Assembly (NCBI RefSeq): GCF_021026315.1
Contig: NZ_JAJNCX010000002.1
Span: forward strand, 186,001 to 250,000
Length of the DNA stretch: 64,000 bases
DNA from: Rhizobium sp. C4
GTDB taxonomy: Bacteria; Pseudomonadota; Alphaproteobacteria; Rhizobiales; Rhizobiaceae
Direction: 5' to 3'
In this document: piece by piece, positions 8,012 through 17,152 of the stretch
Layout: each line of letters begins with the position of its first letter
Position numbering within the stretch: position 1 is the stretch's first letter
Program-made: the position numbers and the translations under genes
Notes under the pieces: model-generated
What the model was told of the DNA's origin: nothing
Databases searched by the model: none
What the model saw: only the letters and a program-made list of their open reading frames with translations

Positions 8012-8893
8012 GTGTCGGCAACGCATATCGAAGATCTTGCTATCAAACCCATCCGGGACTTGCCTGACGAGCACGCGCGCAAGCCGTGGCTCGGTCAGGC
8101 GGTCGGCTGGCTGGCGCTTGCCTTGTTCACAGTCTGGTTTCTGAGGCTGTTCCTGGCCAACCCGAAGCTGAAGCCCGAACTGATTTGGAAATATCTTTTC
8201 AATGAACGGATCCTGGAAGGGCTCTGGAGCACCTTGCTCCTTGCCTTCTACAGCATGATCGGTGCGCTGATATTCGGCACGGTCATCGGCTTTTGCCGGA
8301 TATCGGCCAACCCGGTGCTCCGCGCCACGGGCTGGCTTTACGTCTGGGTGTTTCGTAGTACGCCGCTGGTGGTTCAGGTCCTGCTCTGGGGCAATCTTGC
8401 CCTTTTGATGCCTGTTCTGGGTATCGGTCCGTTCACGGTGAAGACAAACGACGTCATGACCCCGTTCCTGGCTGGCGTCATCGCCCTGATGCTGCACGAG
8501 GCCTCGTATGTCGCGGAAATCGTGCGCTCAGGCGTTCAATCCGTGCCGCGTCCGCAACGCGAGGCCGCTGACGCCCTGGCGCTCAGCTGGTGGGAAACGC
8601 AACGCTACATCATCATGCCGCAGGCTCTGAAGGTGATGATCCCACCGCTGGGCGGCGTCTTCGTCCTTCTCCTCAAGTCCACCTCGCTGGTCATCGTGAT
8701 TTCAGGCGGCGATCTTCTGACGGAGGCGCAGAATATCGCATCGCTCAATCTCTACACGATCGAATTGCTTCTGGTTGCCACCGTGTGGTTCCTGATCATC
8801 ACCAGCATTGCCTATGCCGGACAACATTACCTGGAATGGCGGTTCAACCGCCAGAACCACGCACATGCCGGAGGCGTCAATGAGCACGGTTGA
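8012..8893 (+). CDS. ABC transporter permease (polar amino acid / HisM type)
   Basis: A 293-residue inner-membrane permease. After a short cytoplasmic N-terminus there is an early membrane segment (about 28-46), then the HisM-type core with several helices. The EAA-like loop [23 protein letters not shown], which docks with the ATPase, is clear, and [14 protein letters not shown] is the family signature before it. The GTG start at 8012 follows a GAAAGGTGAGG ribosome site. It lies 25 bases after the binding-protein gene, and its last 14 bases overlap the ATPase gene. Only one permease gene is present, so the transporter would be a permease homodimer. Confidence 0.9.
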   Translation: MSATHIEDLAIKPIRDLPDEHARKPWLGQAVGWLALALFTVWFLRLFLANPKLKPELIWKYLFNERILEGLWSTLLLAFYSMIGALIFGTVIGFCRISANPVLRATGWLYVWVFRSTPLVVQVLLWGNLALLMPVLGIGPFTVKTNDVMTPFLAGVIALMLHEASYVAEIVRSGVQSVPRPQREAADALALSWWETQRYIIMPQALKVMIPPLGGVFVLLLKSTSLVIVISGGDLLTEAQNIASLNLYTIELLLVATVWFLIITSIAYAGQHYLEWRFNRQNHAHAGGVNEHG

Positions 8894-9635
8894 ACTGTCG
8901 GGTGTCCGGCTGAGCTACGGCGCGCTGGAAGTGCTCAAGGGCATCGAGACGTCTATCCCATCGGGCCAGATCGTCGGCCTGATCGGAGCCTCGGGTTCGG
9001 GAAAGAGCACGCTTCTGCGGCTTGTCAACGGATTGCTGCTGCCGAGCTCTGGCCATGTCCTGGTTGACGGCGAACTGGTGGGCAGAAAAGCCAAGAACGG
9101 AAAACTGCATCCGATGACGCTGGCCGAAATCCGCCGCCAGCGTCGGAAGATCGGCATGGTCTTCCAGCATTTCGAGCTTTTCCCCCACATGACCGTCGAG
9201 GAAAATCTCTGTCTCGCCCCGATCCTGCACAAGGAAATGGACAAGTCCGAGGCACGCCAACGGGCGATGCGGCTTCTCAGCCGTGTTGCCTTGAGCGACA
9301 AGTCGCGGTCCTATCCCGGCCAGCTTTCCGGCGGGCAGCAACAGCGCGTCGCCATTGCACGCGCCCTGATGCTCCAGCCGAGCATCATGCTTTTCGATGA
9401 GCCGACATCCGCCCTCGACCCGGAACTGGTTGGGGAGGTCCTGACCGTCATGCGCGAACTTGCAAATGACGGGATGACGATGATCGTCGTCACGCATGAA
9501 CTTTCCTTCGTCCGCGAGGTCGCCGATCGGGTGATCTTCATGGACAAGGGCGTGATTGCCGAAGACGGCGCGCCCAAGGACGTCCTGGACAATCCCAAAA
9601 CCGAGAGAGCAAAGGCGTTTCTGGCGCGGGCCTGA
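8880..9635 (+). CDS. ABC transporter ATP-binding protein (polar amino acid type)
   Basis: A 251-residue ATPase with Walker [10 protein letters not shown] (about 39-47), Q-loop [18 protein letters not shown], signature [15 protein letters not shown], Walker [15 protein letters not shown] and the switch histidine in VVTHELSF. It powers import through the permease encoded immediately upstream. The ATG at 8880 overlaps the permease end; a longer in-frame start at 8808 would lie fully inside the permease gene and is unlikely. The family usually imports glutamate, glutamine, arginine or similar solutes. Confidence 0.93.
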   Translation: MSTVELSGVRLSYGALEVLKGIETSIPSGQIVGLIGASGSGKSTLLRLVNGLLLPSSGHVLVDGELVGRKAKNGKLHPMTLAEIRRQRRKIGMVFQHFELFPHMTVEENLCLAPILHKEMDKSEARQRAMRLLSRVALSDKSRSYPGQLSGGQQQRVAIARALMLQPSIMLFDEPTSALDPELVGEVLTVMRELANDGMTMIVVTHELSFVREVADRVIFMDKGVIAEDGAPKDVLDNPKTERAKAFLARA

Positions 9636-9816
9636 TCGCGAAGATCGGACATCTCGACAGGGAGCGGCGTCGCCTTTGGTCGCATGCCCCCCGGAGCCAT
9701 GTCCTTCGCCACCGTCACGGCGAAGCTGATCGACAAATTCATGCATTCTTTTGTCCGTCATTCCAACAGGGGGCCGGGCAGGGAGATTCTTGACCAAACT
9801 AAAACAGGAGGGGGCA

Positions 9817-10527
9817 ATGAGCGAGCTGTCAGAGAAGCCAGAGGCCAGGAAGAAAGCGCTGCGTCCGCGTGATGCCGCGACGCTGATCGTCTACAGGCGC
9901 GATGCCGATGGCATTCGGCTTCTGATGGGCCGCCGGTCGATGAAGCATGTCTTCATGCCCGGCGCGCTGGTCTTTCCAGGCGGTGGTATCGAAAATCAGG
10001 ATCGGTTTGCACCGGCGGTCGATGGTCTCGATCCCGCCGTCGAAGCCACGCTTTGCCGTCGGTCCAAGGTCACGCCTTCCCGTGCCCGCGCTCTGGCGCT
10101 GGCCGCCATTCGGGAAACCTTCGAGGAAACCGGCTACCTGATTGGTGTCGAGCAGAAAGCGGTGAAGTCGCCGCCGGGTAGCTCCTGGCAGAGTTTCGTC
10201 GGGCATGGCGTACTGCCATCTCTCAACGGCATGCGGTTTCTGAGCCGCGCCATCACGCCGCCGACCCAGCCGCGCAGGTTTGACGCGCGCTTCTTCGTGG
10301 TAGAGGCCGGCGCCATCGCCAAGCAGGTGGATGTGCCTGACGAGGAGCTGGAGAACCCCGCCTGGGTGACGTTCAACGAGGCGCGTGACTTCAAGAAACT
10401 GCCCGCCGTGACACGGATGGTTCTGGATGAACTGGAGCAGAAGCTGGCCGAGGGCGCTCTGGCCGCCGACGCGCCGGCAGTCCTGCGGCGCATGCGCCAG
10501 GGCCGATTGCAGGGCGAGCCGCTCTGA
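9817..10527 (+). CDS. Nudix hydrolase, NUDT19/CoA-diphosphatase-like
   Basis: A 236-residue Nudix protein. The second half of the Nudix box is intact (RETFEETGYLIG, about 108-119), carrying the metal-binding glutamates. The first half is degenerate and follows an insertion, as in NUDT19-like members, some of which hydrolyse CoA or acyl-CoA to 3',5'-ADP and a phosphopantetheine product. GALVFPGGGIE precedes the box. The ATG at 9817 has a strong AGGAGGGG site; the longer in-frame start at 9751 does not. It stands alone between the importer and an acyl-CoA dehydrogenase operon, which makes a role in trimming the CoA pool sensible but unproven. Confidence 0.85.
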   Translation: MSELSEKPEARKKALRPRDAATLIVYRRDADGIRLLMGRRSMKHVFMPGALVFPGGGIENQDRFAPAVDGLDPAVEATLCRRSKVTPSRARALALAAIRETFEETGYLIGVEQKAVKSPPGSSWQSFVGHGVLPSLNGMRFLSRAITPPTQPRRFDARFFVVEAGAIAKQVDVPDEELENPAWVTFNEARDFKKLPAVTRMVLDELEQKLAEGALAADAPAVLRRMRQGRLQGEPL

Positions 10528-10741
10528 CGCTGGCGGAGGTGTGTGGTGTCGGGGCTTTGAAAACACATTCTTGCGGAAGGTTCGAATTCAACCGGCTCGC
10601 ATCTGATTTGGTTGGCCGAAGGCCCGTCGGGCCTGTTAGCTAGGGGAAATTGGCGGAGGTTGCGGCAAATGGCGATTGCCGGCGCTTATTTCGAGAATGG
10701 AACGAAGCGGCGTCGCGGTCCTCGTCTCCGGGAGGCAGAGC

Positions 10742-11950
10742 ATGAATTTTGAGCCGGACTATGTGGATACGCAGTTTCGTGAAGAGGTGCGTGCGTTTCT
10801 GAAGGCGAAGTTGCCGGCGGAGATGGCCGCACGCGGCAGAAGCGGGTTTCTGACCGGCAGGGACGATGCGCTTGCCTGGCAGAAGATCCTGGCGGAAAAG
10901 GGCTGGTCGGTTCCGCATTGGCCGGCCGAGTTCGGAGGGCCGAGCTGGACCGCGCGGCAGCGTTATATTTTCGACGAGGAATGCTATCTCGCCGGTGCGC
11001 CCGTCACCAATATCGGTGGTGTCGGCCTTGTCGGACCGGTGATCTTTACATTCGGCACGGCGGAACAGAAGGCGCGCTTCCTGCCGGGGATCCGCAACGG
11101 CGATACGTTCTGGGTTCAGGGCTTTTCCGAGCCGGGTGCGGGCTCCGATCTTGCGTCGCTCAGAACAAGCGCGGTGCGCGACGGCGACCACTATGTCGTC
11201 AACGGCCAGAAGATTTGGACATCCTTCGGGATATTCGGCGACTGGAACTTCCTGCTCGTTCGCACCGATCCGGACGCCAAGAAGCAGGCAGGCATTTCCT
11301 TCCTCCTCCTCGACATCAAGTCACCCGGTGTGACCGTCCGCCCACTCGACAGCCTCGAAGGCTCGCATCACCTGGCGGAAGTCTTTTACGACAACGTCCG
11401 CGTTCCGGTTGAAAACCTCGTCGGGGAAGAGAACAAGGGCTGGAGCTACACCAAGTTTCTCCTGTTCAACGAACGCGCCTTCTATGGCGCCGAAGCCCCG
11501 GCGCTCAAGCGCTACCTGCAGAAGATCAAGCACATCGCCTCGATTGAGCGCGCGGGTTCGGAACCCTTGATCAAGCGGCCGACATTTGCCGCGCGGCTCG
11601 CAGAAATGGAAATCGAGGTCGCGGCCATCGACATGACGGTTTCGCGCGTCATCGCGCATGGGCTCGACCCTCGCAATGGTGGCGATGCCGTCGGTTCGAT
11701 CCTGAAAGCGCGCGGCACGGAGCTGGCGCAGCGACTGACCGACATGCTGGTGGAGATCGTTGGCGACTACGGGGCCTATCATTACCCCGATACGAACGAA
11801 GAGCCGGACTTGCGCAATGATCCCTTCACCGGGCCCGATTACGCGCCGGGACTGATGGCCGAGCTCGTCTATCGGCGTGCTGCCTCCATCTATGGCGGCG
11901 CGAACGAAGTTCAGCGCAACATCGTCGCCAAGACACTTTTCGGCTTCTGA
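10742..11950 (+). CDS. Acyl-CoA dehydrogenase, likely catalytic subunit of a heteromeric pair
   Basis: A 402-residue acyl-CoA dehydrogenase with QGFSEPGAGSDLASL (127-140), VNGQKIWTSF and the C-terminal IYGGANEVQRNI. The usual C-terminal catalytic Glu is Gly (G385). A Glu in the NERAFYGAE segment (E244) matches the alternative base position of isovaleryl-CoA-type enzymes. GGAGG (10731-10735) supports the ATG at 10742 over a longer start at 10676. A second, shorter dehydrogenase begins 13 bases downstream and lacks either base, the arrangement of the alpha2beta2 acyl-CoA dehydrogenases of steroid side-chain degradation. Substrates of that class are bulky or branched; assignment here is by analogy. 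Confidence 0.88.
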   Translation: MNFEPDYVDTQFREEVRAFLKAKLPAEMAARGRSGFLTGRDDALAWQKILAEKGWSVPHWPAEFGGPSWTARQRYIFDEECYLAGAPVTNIGGVGLVGPVIFTFGTAEQKARFLPGIRNGDTFWVQGFSEPGAGSDLASLRTSAVRDGDHYVVNGQKIWTSFGIFGDWNFLLVRTDPDAKKQAGISFLLLDIKSPGVTVRPLDSLEGSHHLAEVFYDNVRVPVENLVGEENKGWSYTKFLLFNERAFYGAEAPALKRYLQKIKHIASIERAGSEPLIKRPTFAARLAEMEIEVAAIDMTVSRVIAHGLDPRNGGDAVGSILKARGTELAQRLTDMLVEIVGDYGAYHYPDTNEEPDLRNDPFTGPDYAPGLMAELVYRRAASIYGGANEVQRNIVAKTLFGF

Positions 11951-11963
11951 CAGGAAAATTCGC

Positions 11964-13106
11964 ATGGAACTGCAACTCAGTGACGAACAGAAGCTCATCC
12001 TGGAAAGCGCCGAGCGCTTCGCCTCGGAGAAATACACCTTTGCCGACCGACGCAGCCGTGTCACACGCGGGGAGACCTTCAACCGTGACACCTGGCGGCA
12101 GTTGGCCGACCTCGGCTGGTTTGGCATCGGCGTCCCGGAGGAAGCCGGCGGCTTTGGTGCTTCCACGATCGAAAATACGCTGATTGCCGAGGCACTGGCC
12201 AAGGCGCAGGCGCTCGAGCCCTACACGATGTGCGCGGTCCTGCCGGCGCGGATTCTGGCCGCCTGCCCGGAGGTCGAGTGCGCCCAGGCCGCGCTTGCCG
12301 CGCTCATTGCCGGCGAGCAGGTCTTTGCGCTCGCCTACTCGGAAACGATCTCTCGCGGCGATCCGGCAGCCATAACCACCCGGGCCTCGAAAACGGCTGA
12401 TGGATGGGCGATCTCCGGCCGCAAGACGCTGGTTGTTGGCGGCGACGTTGCCGATCAGGTTCTGGTGACCGCGTTGGACGCCGAGACCTCGGCATTGCAT
12501 CTGTTCCTGGTCGATGGTTCGGCTAAGGGCATCTCGCGCGAGGGCGACAAGCTGGTCGACTGGACCTCGGGTCTCGATCTCGTGTTCGATGGCGTTCAGG
12601 TCACGGAAGGCGAGCGGCTGGCATCGGGTGATGACGCTTTGGCCATCATTCGGGCAGCGCTCGATGACGCCGCTGTCGTTCTCTGCGCGGAGGCTGTCGG
12701 CGCCATCGAGGGCGCCATCGAGGTGACTGCGCCCTACATCAAGGAACGCCATCAATATGGTGTCTCCCTGTCGAGCTTTCAGGTTCTGCAGCATCGCATG
12801 GCCGACATGGCCATGGAACTGGTGCTGGCGCGCTCTGCGGTCATGTGCGCGCTGCACGCTCTTTCCAATGCCGAGCCGGTCGAACGCAGCGCCAGGGTGG
12901 CCGGCTGCAAGGCTTATGTCACCCGCATCGGAAAATGGGCCACCTCTCAGGGCATCCAGCTGCATGGCGGCTACGGTATTACCGAGGAATACAGCGTCGG
13001 CCAGTATTACAAGCGGCTGCTGGTGATCGATGCCCTGCTCGGGCGCCAGGATTTCCAGCTCGGCCGCTACACCGAGTGGATGACCGCGCAATTGCCGGCG
13101 GCATGA
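11964..13106 (+). CDS. Acyl-CoA dehydrogenase, likely non-catalytic or partner subunit
   Basis: A 380-residue acyl-CoA dehydrogenase-fold protein. It keeps the helical N-terminal domain and the QLHGGYGITEEYSVGQYYKR stretch near the C-terminus. It shows neither a C-terminal EGT motif nor the helix-G ER glutamate (the region reads IIRAALDDAAVVLCAE). It therefore probably pairs with the protein encoded 13 bases upstream, contributing FAD-site or structural residues. The ATG at 11964 is the first after the preceding stop; the longer ORF from 11877 overlaps its neighbour. The next gene overlaps its stop by four bases (ATGA), so the three genes are translationally coupled. Confidence 0.88.
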   Translation: MELQLSDEQKLILESAERFASEKYTFADRRSRVTRGETFNRDTWRQLADLGWFGIGVPEEAGGFGASTIENTLIAEALAKAQALEPYTMCAVLPARILAACPEVECAQAALAALIAGEQVFALAYSETISRGDPAAITTRASKTADGWAISGRKTLVVGGDVADQVLVTALDAETSALHLFLVDGSAKGISREGDKLVDWTSGLDLVFDGVQVTEGERLASGDDALAIIRAALDDAAVVLCAEAVGAIEGAIEVTAPYIKERHQYGVSLSSFQVLQHRMADMAMELVLARSAVMCALHALSNAEPVERSARVAGCKAYVTRIGKWATSQGIQLHGGYGITEEYSVGQYYKRLLVIDALLGRQDFQLGRYTEWMTAQLPAA

Positions 13107-13516
13107 GCGCGGCGTCTCATTTCGAGCCGGGCAGAGAGCTTCCGCCCCTGTCGACCGGCCCGATCCTGCGGCATCACCTCGTCGAGTGGTGTGCCGCTGA
13201 GAATGACTATTTTAACATCCATTACGATGACAAAGCAGCAACCGCCATGGGCCTTGCGGGGTGCCCGATCCAGGGCACCTACAAGTTCGCGCTGTTTTCG
13301 AAAATGATCGAAGTCTGGCTTGCCGGACGTGGCCGTATTGTCGGGCTTTCCGCGCGCTATCGGATGCCTGATTTCGAGGGTGCCAGCCTGAGGATCGAAG
13401 GAACGGTCCTTAAGCGGGAAGCGCGCAGGCTGACGGTTGAGCTTTCCCTCACGAACGAGGCGGGTCAGCGGACGACGGACGGTCTGGCGCAGATCGAGCT
13501 CTATGACGAGTTGTGA
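13103..13516 (+). CDS. MaoC-like hot-dog hydratase
   Basis: A 137-residue single hot-dog domain. CAAENDYFNIHYDD (about 30-43) resembles the hydratase 2 motif with Asp and His, and GCPIQGTYKFAL follows where family members have a G-x-x-x-H-G turn. It should add water to a trans-2-enoyl-CoA, the step after the paired acyl-CoA dehydrogenase encoded directly upstream with ATGA overlap. In steroid side-chain degradation such small MaoC proteins often work as heteromers; no obvious second half lies nearby, though the similar half-size protein at 30256-30672 is a candidate. Substrate unknown. Confidence 0.75.
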   Translation: MSAASHFEPGRELPPLSTGPILRHHLVEWCAAENDYFNIHYDDKAATAMGLAGCPIQGTYKFALFSKMIEVWLAGRGRIVGLSARYRMPDFEGASLRIEGTVLKREARRLTVELSLTNEAGQRTTDGLAQIELYDEL

Positions 13517-13529
13517 TTCAGGTGGATGA

Positions 13530-13547
13530 GGCGACAGCCCTGTCGCC
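13530..13547. terminator. Short hairpin between convergent operons
   Basis: GGCGACA (13530-13536) and TGTCGCC (13541-13547) form a 7-bp stem with a 4-base loop, 13 bases after the MaoC stop. A second weak stem, CCTCCG (13675-13680) with CGGAGG (13701-13706), lies next to the end of the opposing LivF gene. Neither has a T tract. The rest of the 199-base gap (13517-13715) shows nothing I can name. Confidence 0.3.
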
Positions 13548-13715
13548 GCCAAAGCCGGTACCCAATAATTGCAGAGACTGCCGAACGCTGCGCCTCAACG
13601 CGCCGCTGGGCCGTTTCTGCCGCTCGCCTATCCCGATCTTGCAACGACCGGAACGCTGGATTGACGAGATAGAGCCTCCGACGGTTGGGCTGCAACGCGC
13701 CGGAGGACTGTCTCT

Positions 13716-14408
13716 TCAGGCGTTCTTGTCGCCGCCGGTTCTGAATTCATCGGCCGTGCCATTGAAGACGATGCTGCCGCGTTCCATCAGCAAGGCACGG
13801 TCGGCAACCGTCAGGGCCAGGTCGACATGCTGCTCCACGATGACGATTGCTGTCCCGGTTTTTGCCCAGGTTCGCAGGAACTCCATGATGGGCGGCATGA
13901 GGGCGATGGCAAGGCCGAGCGAAGGTTCGTCGCAGAGCAGCACTTTCGGCTGCGACACGAAGGCTTGGGCCAGAGCGAGCATCTGCTGCTGACCGCCGCT
14001 GAGGCTTCTTGCCTTGTCGCGCGATTTCTCTTTCAGGATCGGGAACACCGAGAAGATCTGCTCGACAGCGCCATCGAACGTGGCCTTCGGCGTGTTGGAC
14101 GCGACCGCGCCGAGGCGAATGTTGTCGAAGACGGAAAGCTCCGGAAACACACGGTGGCCGTCGAGAACGAGCCTGAGCCCGGCAGGCACCAGCTTTTCGG
14201 GGATCGTTCCGGCAACGTCCTTGCCCTCAAACCGGATGTTCCCGGCCGTGGGTCTGATGAGGCCCCCGATGGTCTGCAGAAGCGTTGTCTTTCCGGCGCC
14301 GTTCTCTCCGGCAATCAGCACGATCTCGCCCGCAGACACGGAGAAACTGACGTCGCGAAGGACAGGAAGCTTGCCGTAGCCGGCGCAAAGTCCAGATATT
14401 TCAAGCAT
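13716..14408 (-). CDS. livF: Branched-chain amino acid-type ABC transporter ATPase
   Basis: A 230-residue LivF-type ATPase with Walker A GENGAGKTT (about 33-41), signature LSGGQQQMLALAQAF, Walker B VLLCDEPSLGL and a switch histidine in IVEQHVD. It drives uptake by a Liv-type importer together with the fused permease-ATPase encoded immediately upstream on the minus strand; the genes overlap by 8 bases. Liv-type systems carry branched-chain amino acids but also aromatic and alicyclic acids in catabolic clusters, and this location suggests the latter. Confidence is high for the family and low for the substrate. Confidence 0.93.
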   Translation of the reverse strand: MLEISGLCAGYGKLPVLRDVSFSVSAGEIVLIAGENGAGKTTLLQTIGGLIRPTAGNIRFEGKDVAGTIPEKLVPAGLRLVLDGHRVFPELSVFDNIRLGAVASNTPKATFDGAVEQIFSVFPILKEKSRDKARSLSGGQQQMLALAQAFVSQPKVLLCDEPSLGLAIALMPPIMEFLRTWAKTGTAIVIVEQHVDLALTVADRALLMERGSIVFNGTADEFRTGGDKNA

Positions 14409-16203
14409 GACGCACCGTTACGAAGAGGGGTTTCACTTTGGGGTCGTTCCAGACGCTGGCGACATCGCCGGACGCCACGACGCTGCCGCTTTCAAGCACC
14501 GTGACGCGATCGGCGACACGGGCCACCAGATCCAGGTCGTGCTCCACGAAGACGATCGTCAGGCCGAGCTTGTCGCGCAGGTCACGCAGCAGGGCCGCAA
14601 AGGCAATGCGTTCGTCGGGTGAAAGACCCGCGGCCGGTTCGTCAAGCAGCAGGATATCGGCATCCGTCAGGATGACGCGGATCACTTCGAGGAGACGGCG
14701 CTGCCCATGCGGGATCGATTCCGTCCGCAGACGGCTGAGCATGTCGCGCAGGTTGCCGACGAATGCAGGTGAAACAAGCGTCGGATTGTCGGAGAGCTTG
14801 GCATCCAGGCCGATCTGGACATTGTCCCAGGCCCCGAGCTGTTCGAAGATGCGCGGCGTCTGGAAGGTTCGGCCGACGCCAAGCTTTGCCACCTGGCGCG
14901 CATTCAGGCCGGTTATCTCCTTGCCATTGATCCTCGCCGTTCCCCCGTCGATGCGTGTGAAGCCGTTGAGCACGTTGAGCAGGCTTGTCTTCCCGGAACC
15001 GTTGGCACCAACCAGACCGTGGATCTCGCCACGGCGCACGTTCAGGGTCACATTGTTGATGGCAACGACGCTTCCGAAGGTCTTGCGAACGTCGACAAGC
15101 TCGATCGCGTTTTCATCTTTCACGCGTTCGACCGGCTTCACGTTGTCGACAATCTGCGAAAACTGCAGTGCCGGCATGGTTTGAGGCTTCTGGCGCAGGT
15201 TGATCCAGCGGACGATGCCGCCGACCACGCCGCTCGGCATCAGCAACATGACGACGAAGGCGACGATCCCGTAGACGAGTGCCCGATATTCGACGAGCTG
15301 CGCCAGGAAGACGTTCGGCACGAGATAGAGCAGGGTGATGCCGGCCATCGTGCCGAGCGGCTGTCCCTTGCCGCCGACGATCACGGCGAAGAAGAACAGG
15401 ATCGACATGTCGAGATGGAAGGCATTCGGGCTGACAAAGCCGACGGTCGGCGGATATAGAACCCCGGCCAGTCCTGTGCCGAAAGACGCGATGATGAAGG
15501 CCAGGAAGCGCATTTTTCCGGGGCTGATTCCGAGCGATTGCGCCGCCTCCGGGCTGGCCGCCGCGACGCGCATCCGCCGGCCGAGTGTCGTCTTCGGAAA
15601 GACGGCGGAGGTGATGAGCGCGGCAATGCCGAGGATCAGAACCAGAAGAGAGAGCGTTGAAATCCCGATCGGCAGGTCTTCGCTCATCCAGGCAAGCGGG
15701 ATCGAGATGCCGCTGATGCCCTTCGTATATTCGTTGAAGGCGAAGAGCATCTGCGGGAAGACCATGGCAGCGCTCAGCGTCACGAAGCCGAGATAGAACC
15801 ACTGCACCCGCAGCGCCGGAAGGGCGAAAAGAATGCCGATGAACAGTGCCGCAACGATGCCGCAGAGCACGCCGACCGGAAACGGCAGGCCGTGCATGCC
15901 GCAGGCGATGCCGACCGCATAGGCGGCGGCTCCGAAGACGGCGCCATGTCCGAACGAGACCTGGCCTGCATCAACAAGCAGTAGGCTCATGAAAACGCTG
16001 GCGACGATGTAGATGATCGCCAGATTGACGATGCCGATCCAGTAGGAAATGCCGAAAATGTGCGGCACGATCGTTGCGACCACCATGGCGGCGATGCCGA
16101 TGGCAAGTTGAACCACCGACGAGCGATCCAGAAGATGGCGAAGTTTGAATGTAGGGTTTGGTTCTGCAGTGTAAGCTGCGCTGGTCGATGTCCGGGTTGT
16201 CAT
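14401..16203 (-). CDS. Fused LivM permease and LivG ATPase of a branched-chain/aromatic-acid-type ABC importer
   Basis: A 600-residue fusion. Residues about 30-335 form a LivM-type permease with many hydrophobic helices and the EAA-like loop RRMRVAAASPEAAQSLGISP (209-228). Residues about 365-600 form a LivG ATPase with Walker A GANGSGKTS (399-407), the LivG-style signature IPHGQRRLLE and Walker B ILLLDEPAAGLSP. The linker, about 335-365, looks flexible. The reading frame is continuous, so the fusion is real in this sequence. It overlaps the livH stop by ATGA and livF by 8 bases, giving tight coupling. The complete importer would be binding protein, LivH, LivMG and LivF. Confidence 0.92.
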   Translation of the reverse strand: MTTRTSTSAAYTAEPNPTFKLRHLLDRSSVVQLAIGIAAMVVATIVPHIFGISYWIGIVNLAIIYIVASVFMSLLLVDAGQVSFGHGAVFGAAAYAVGIACGMHGLPFPVGVLCGIVAALFIGILFALPALRVQWFYLGFVTLSAAMVFPQMLFAFNEYTKGISGISIPLAWMSEDLPIGISTLSLLVLILGIAALITSAVFPKTTLGRRMRVAAASPEAAQSLGISPGKMRFLAFIIASFGTGLAGVLYPPTVGFVSPNAFHLDMSILFFFAVIVGGKGQPLGTMAGITLLYLVPNVFLAQLVEYRALVYGIVAFVVMLLMPSGVVGGIVRWINLRQKPQTMPALQFSQIVDNVKPVERVKDENAIELVDVRKTFGSVVAINNVTLNVRRGEIHGLVGANGSGKTSLLNVLNGFTRIDGGTARINGKEITGLNARQVAKLGVGRTFQTPRIFEQLGAWDNVQIGLDAKLSDNPTLVSPAFVGNLRDMLSRLRTESIPHGQRRLLEVIRVILTDADILLLDEPAAGLSPDERIAFAALLRDLRDKLGLTIVFVEHDLDLVARVADRVTVLESGSVVASGDVASVWNDPKVKPLFVTVRHA

Positions 16204-17087
16204 ACGCGCCTCGCTGCAGTGTCACCGAAAATACCCTGCGGACGAATGAGCAGGATCGCCACAAGCATCAGCATCGAAAACAGTCCCTGGAATTCACCGC
16301 CGATCTTGAACGTCGCCAGCATGGCGACGACGCCGACCAACGGACCGGCGATCAAGGCGCCGGTGTTGCTGGCAACGCCGCCGATGACGACGGCCACGAA
16401 GCCGTTCAGCACATAGGCAACGGCGGAATCCGAAGCGAGCGTGATGATCGGGGCGGCGACGAAGCCGGTCGATCCCACCACCAGTCCGGAAATGCCGAAG
16501 GCCAACAGCTGCAGGCGGCGCACCTTCAGGCCGGCGGCGCGCGCCGCAACGGGATCCTGCCAGAGTGCGCTGATCGCCAGGCCGACGAGCGTTTTAGACA
16601 TGAATAGCTGCAGCGCGAAATACCAGAAGATCGCCAGCCCGATCGCCAAGAGAAACGGCGCGGGAACCCGCATGCCGAAAAGCGGAATGTTCGGAAAGAT
16701 CGAACGGACCATCAGGGCATTGGGCCCCTGCGCCAGAAGAAGAACGGCGCCGATGATGATCGACACCGCCATCGTCGTAATCAGCCAAGACTGCTGGTCC
16801 TCGGAATGACTGAGGGGGAGAAGCGTCAGATAACCCTGGATCGTTACGACAACGCCGATGATCAGCGCGGATGCGATCATCACCAGAAACCAGATCACGG
16901 GCGAAAGCGCACCGAAATAGGCTGTTGCCGCATAGGCGATCATTCCACCAAGGACCAGCATGTTGCCTTGCGCGAAATTGAGGATCCCGCTCGACACCTT
17001 AACGATATTGAAGCTCATGGCCATGAGCGCATAGACCGATCCGAGGCCTATGCCGCGAACCAGAATAATGGCGTATTCCTGCCACAT
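16200..17087 (-). CDS. livH: Branched-chain amino acid-type ABC permease
   Basis: A 295-residue LivH-type inner-membrane permease with about eight hydrophobic segments. The start region GIGLGSVYALMAMSFNIV, the SSGILNFAQGNMLVLGG stretch and the cytoplasmic loop DPVAARAAGLKVRR are typical of the family. I place the start at the ATG at 17087, which has a GGGAGA site; the extra 25 residues of the longer frame are not membrane-like and would run into the hairpin upstream. It lies downstream of the binding-protein gene on the same strand, with a perfect hairpin in the 65-base gap. Confidence 0.93.
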   Translation of the reverse strand: MWQEYAIILVRGIGLGSVYALMAMSFNIVKVSSGILNFAQGNMLVLGGMIAYAATAYFGALSPVIWFLVMIASALIIGVVVTIQGYLTLLPLSHSEDQQSWLITTMAVSIIIGAVLLLAQGPNALMVRSIFPNIPLFGMRVPAPFLLAIGLAIFWYFALQLFMSKTLVGLAISALWQDPVAARAAGLKVRRLQLLAFGISGLVVGSTGFVAAPIITLASDSAVAYVLNGFVAVVIGGVASNTGALIAGPLVGVVAMLATFKIGGEFQGLFSMLMLVAILLIRPQGIFGDTAARRV

Positions 17088-17112
17088 AGACGTCTCCCGA
17101 ATTGAATAAAGG

Positions 17113-17138
17113 GCGGACCGGACGAAGCGCCGGTCCGC
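17113..17138 (-). promoter_or_regulatory. Intercistronic hairpin between binding protein and permease genes
   Basis: GCGGACCGG (17113-17121) and CCGGTCCGC (17130-17138) form a perfect 9-bp stem with an 8-base loop. It lies between the binding-protein gene and livH on the minus strand. In such operons a hairpin here usually protects the upstream message or attenuates read-through, so that binding protein exceeds permease. The minus-strand tail after the stem is CCTTTATTC, a weak U tract. Confidence 0.5.
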
Positions 17139-17152
17139 ATGCTGGCGAAAGC

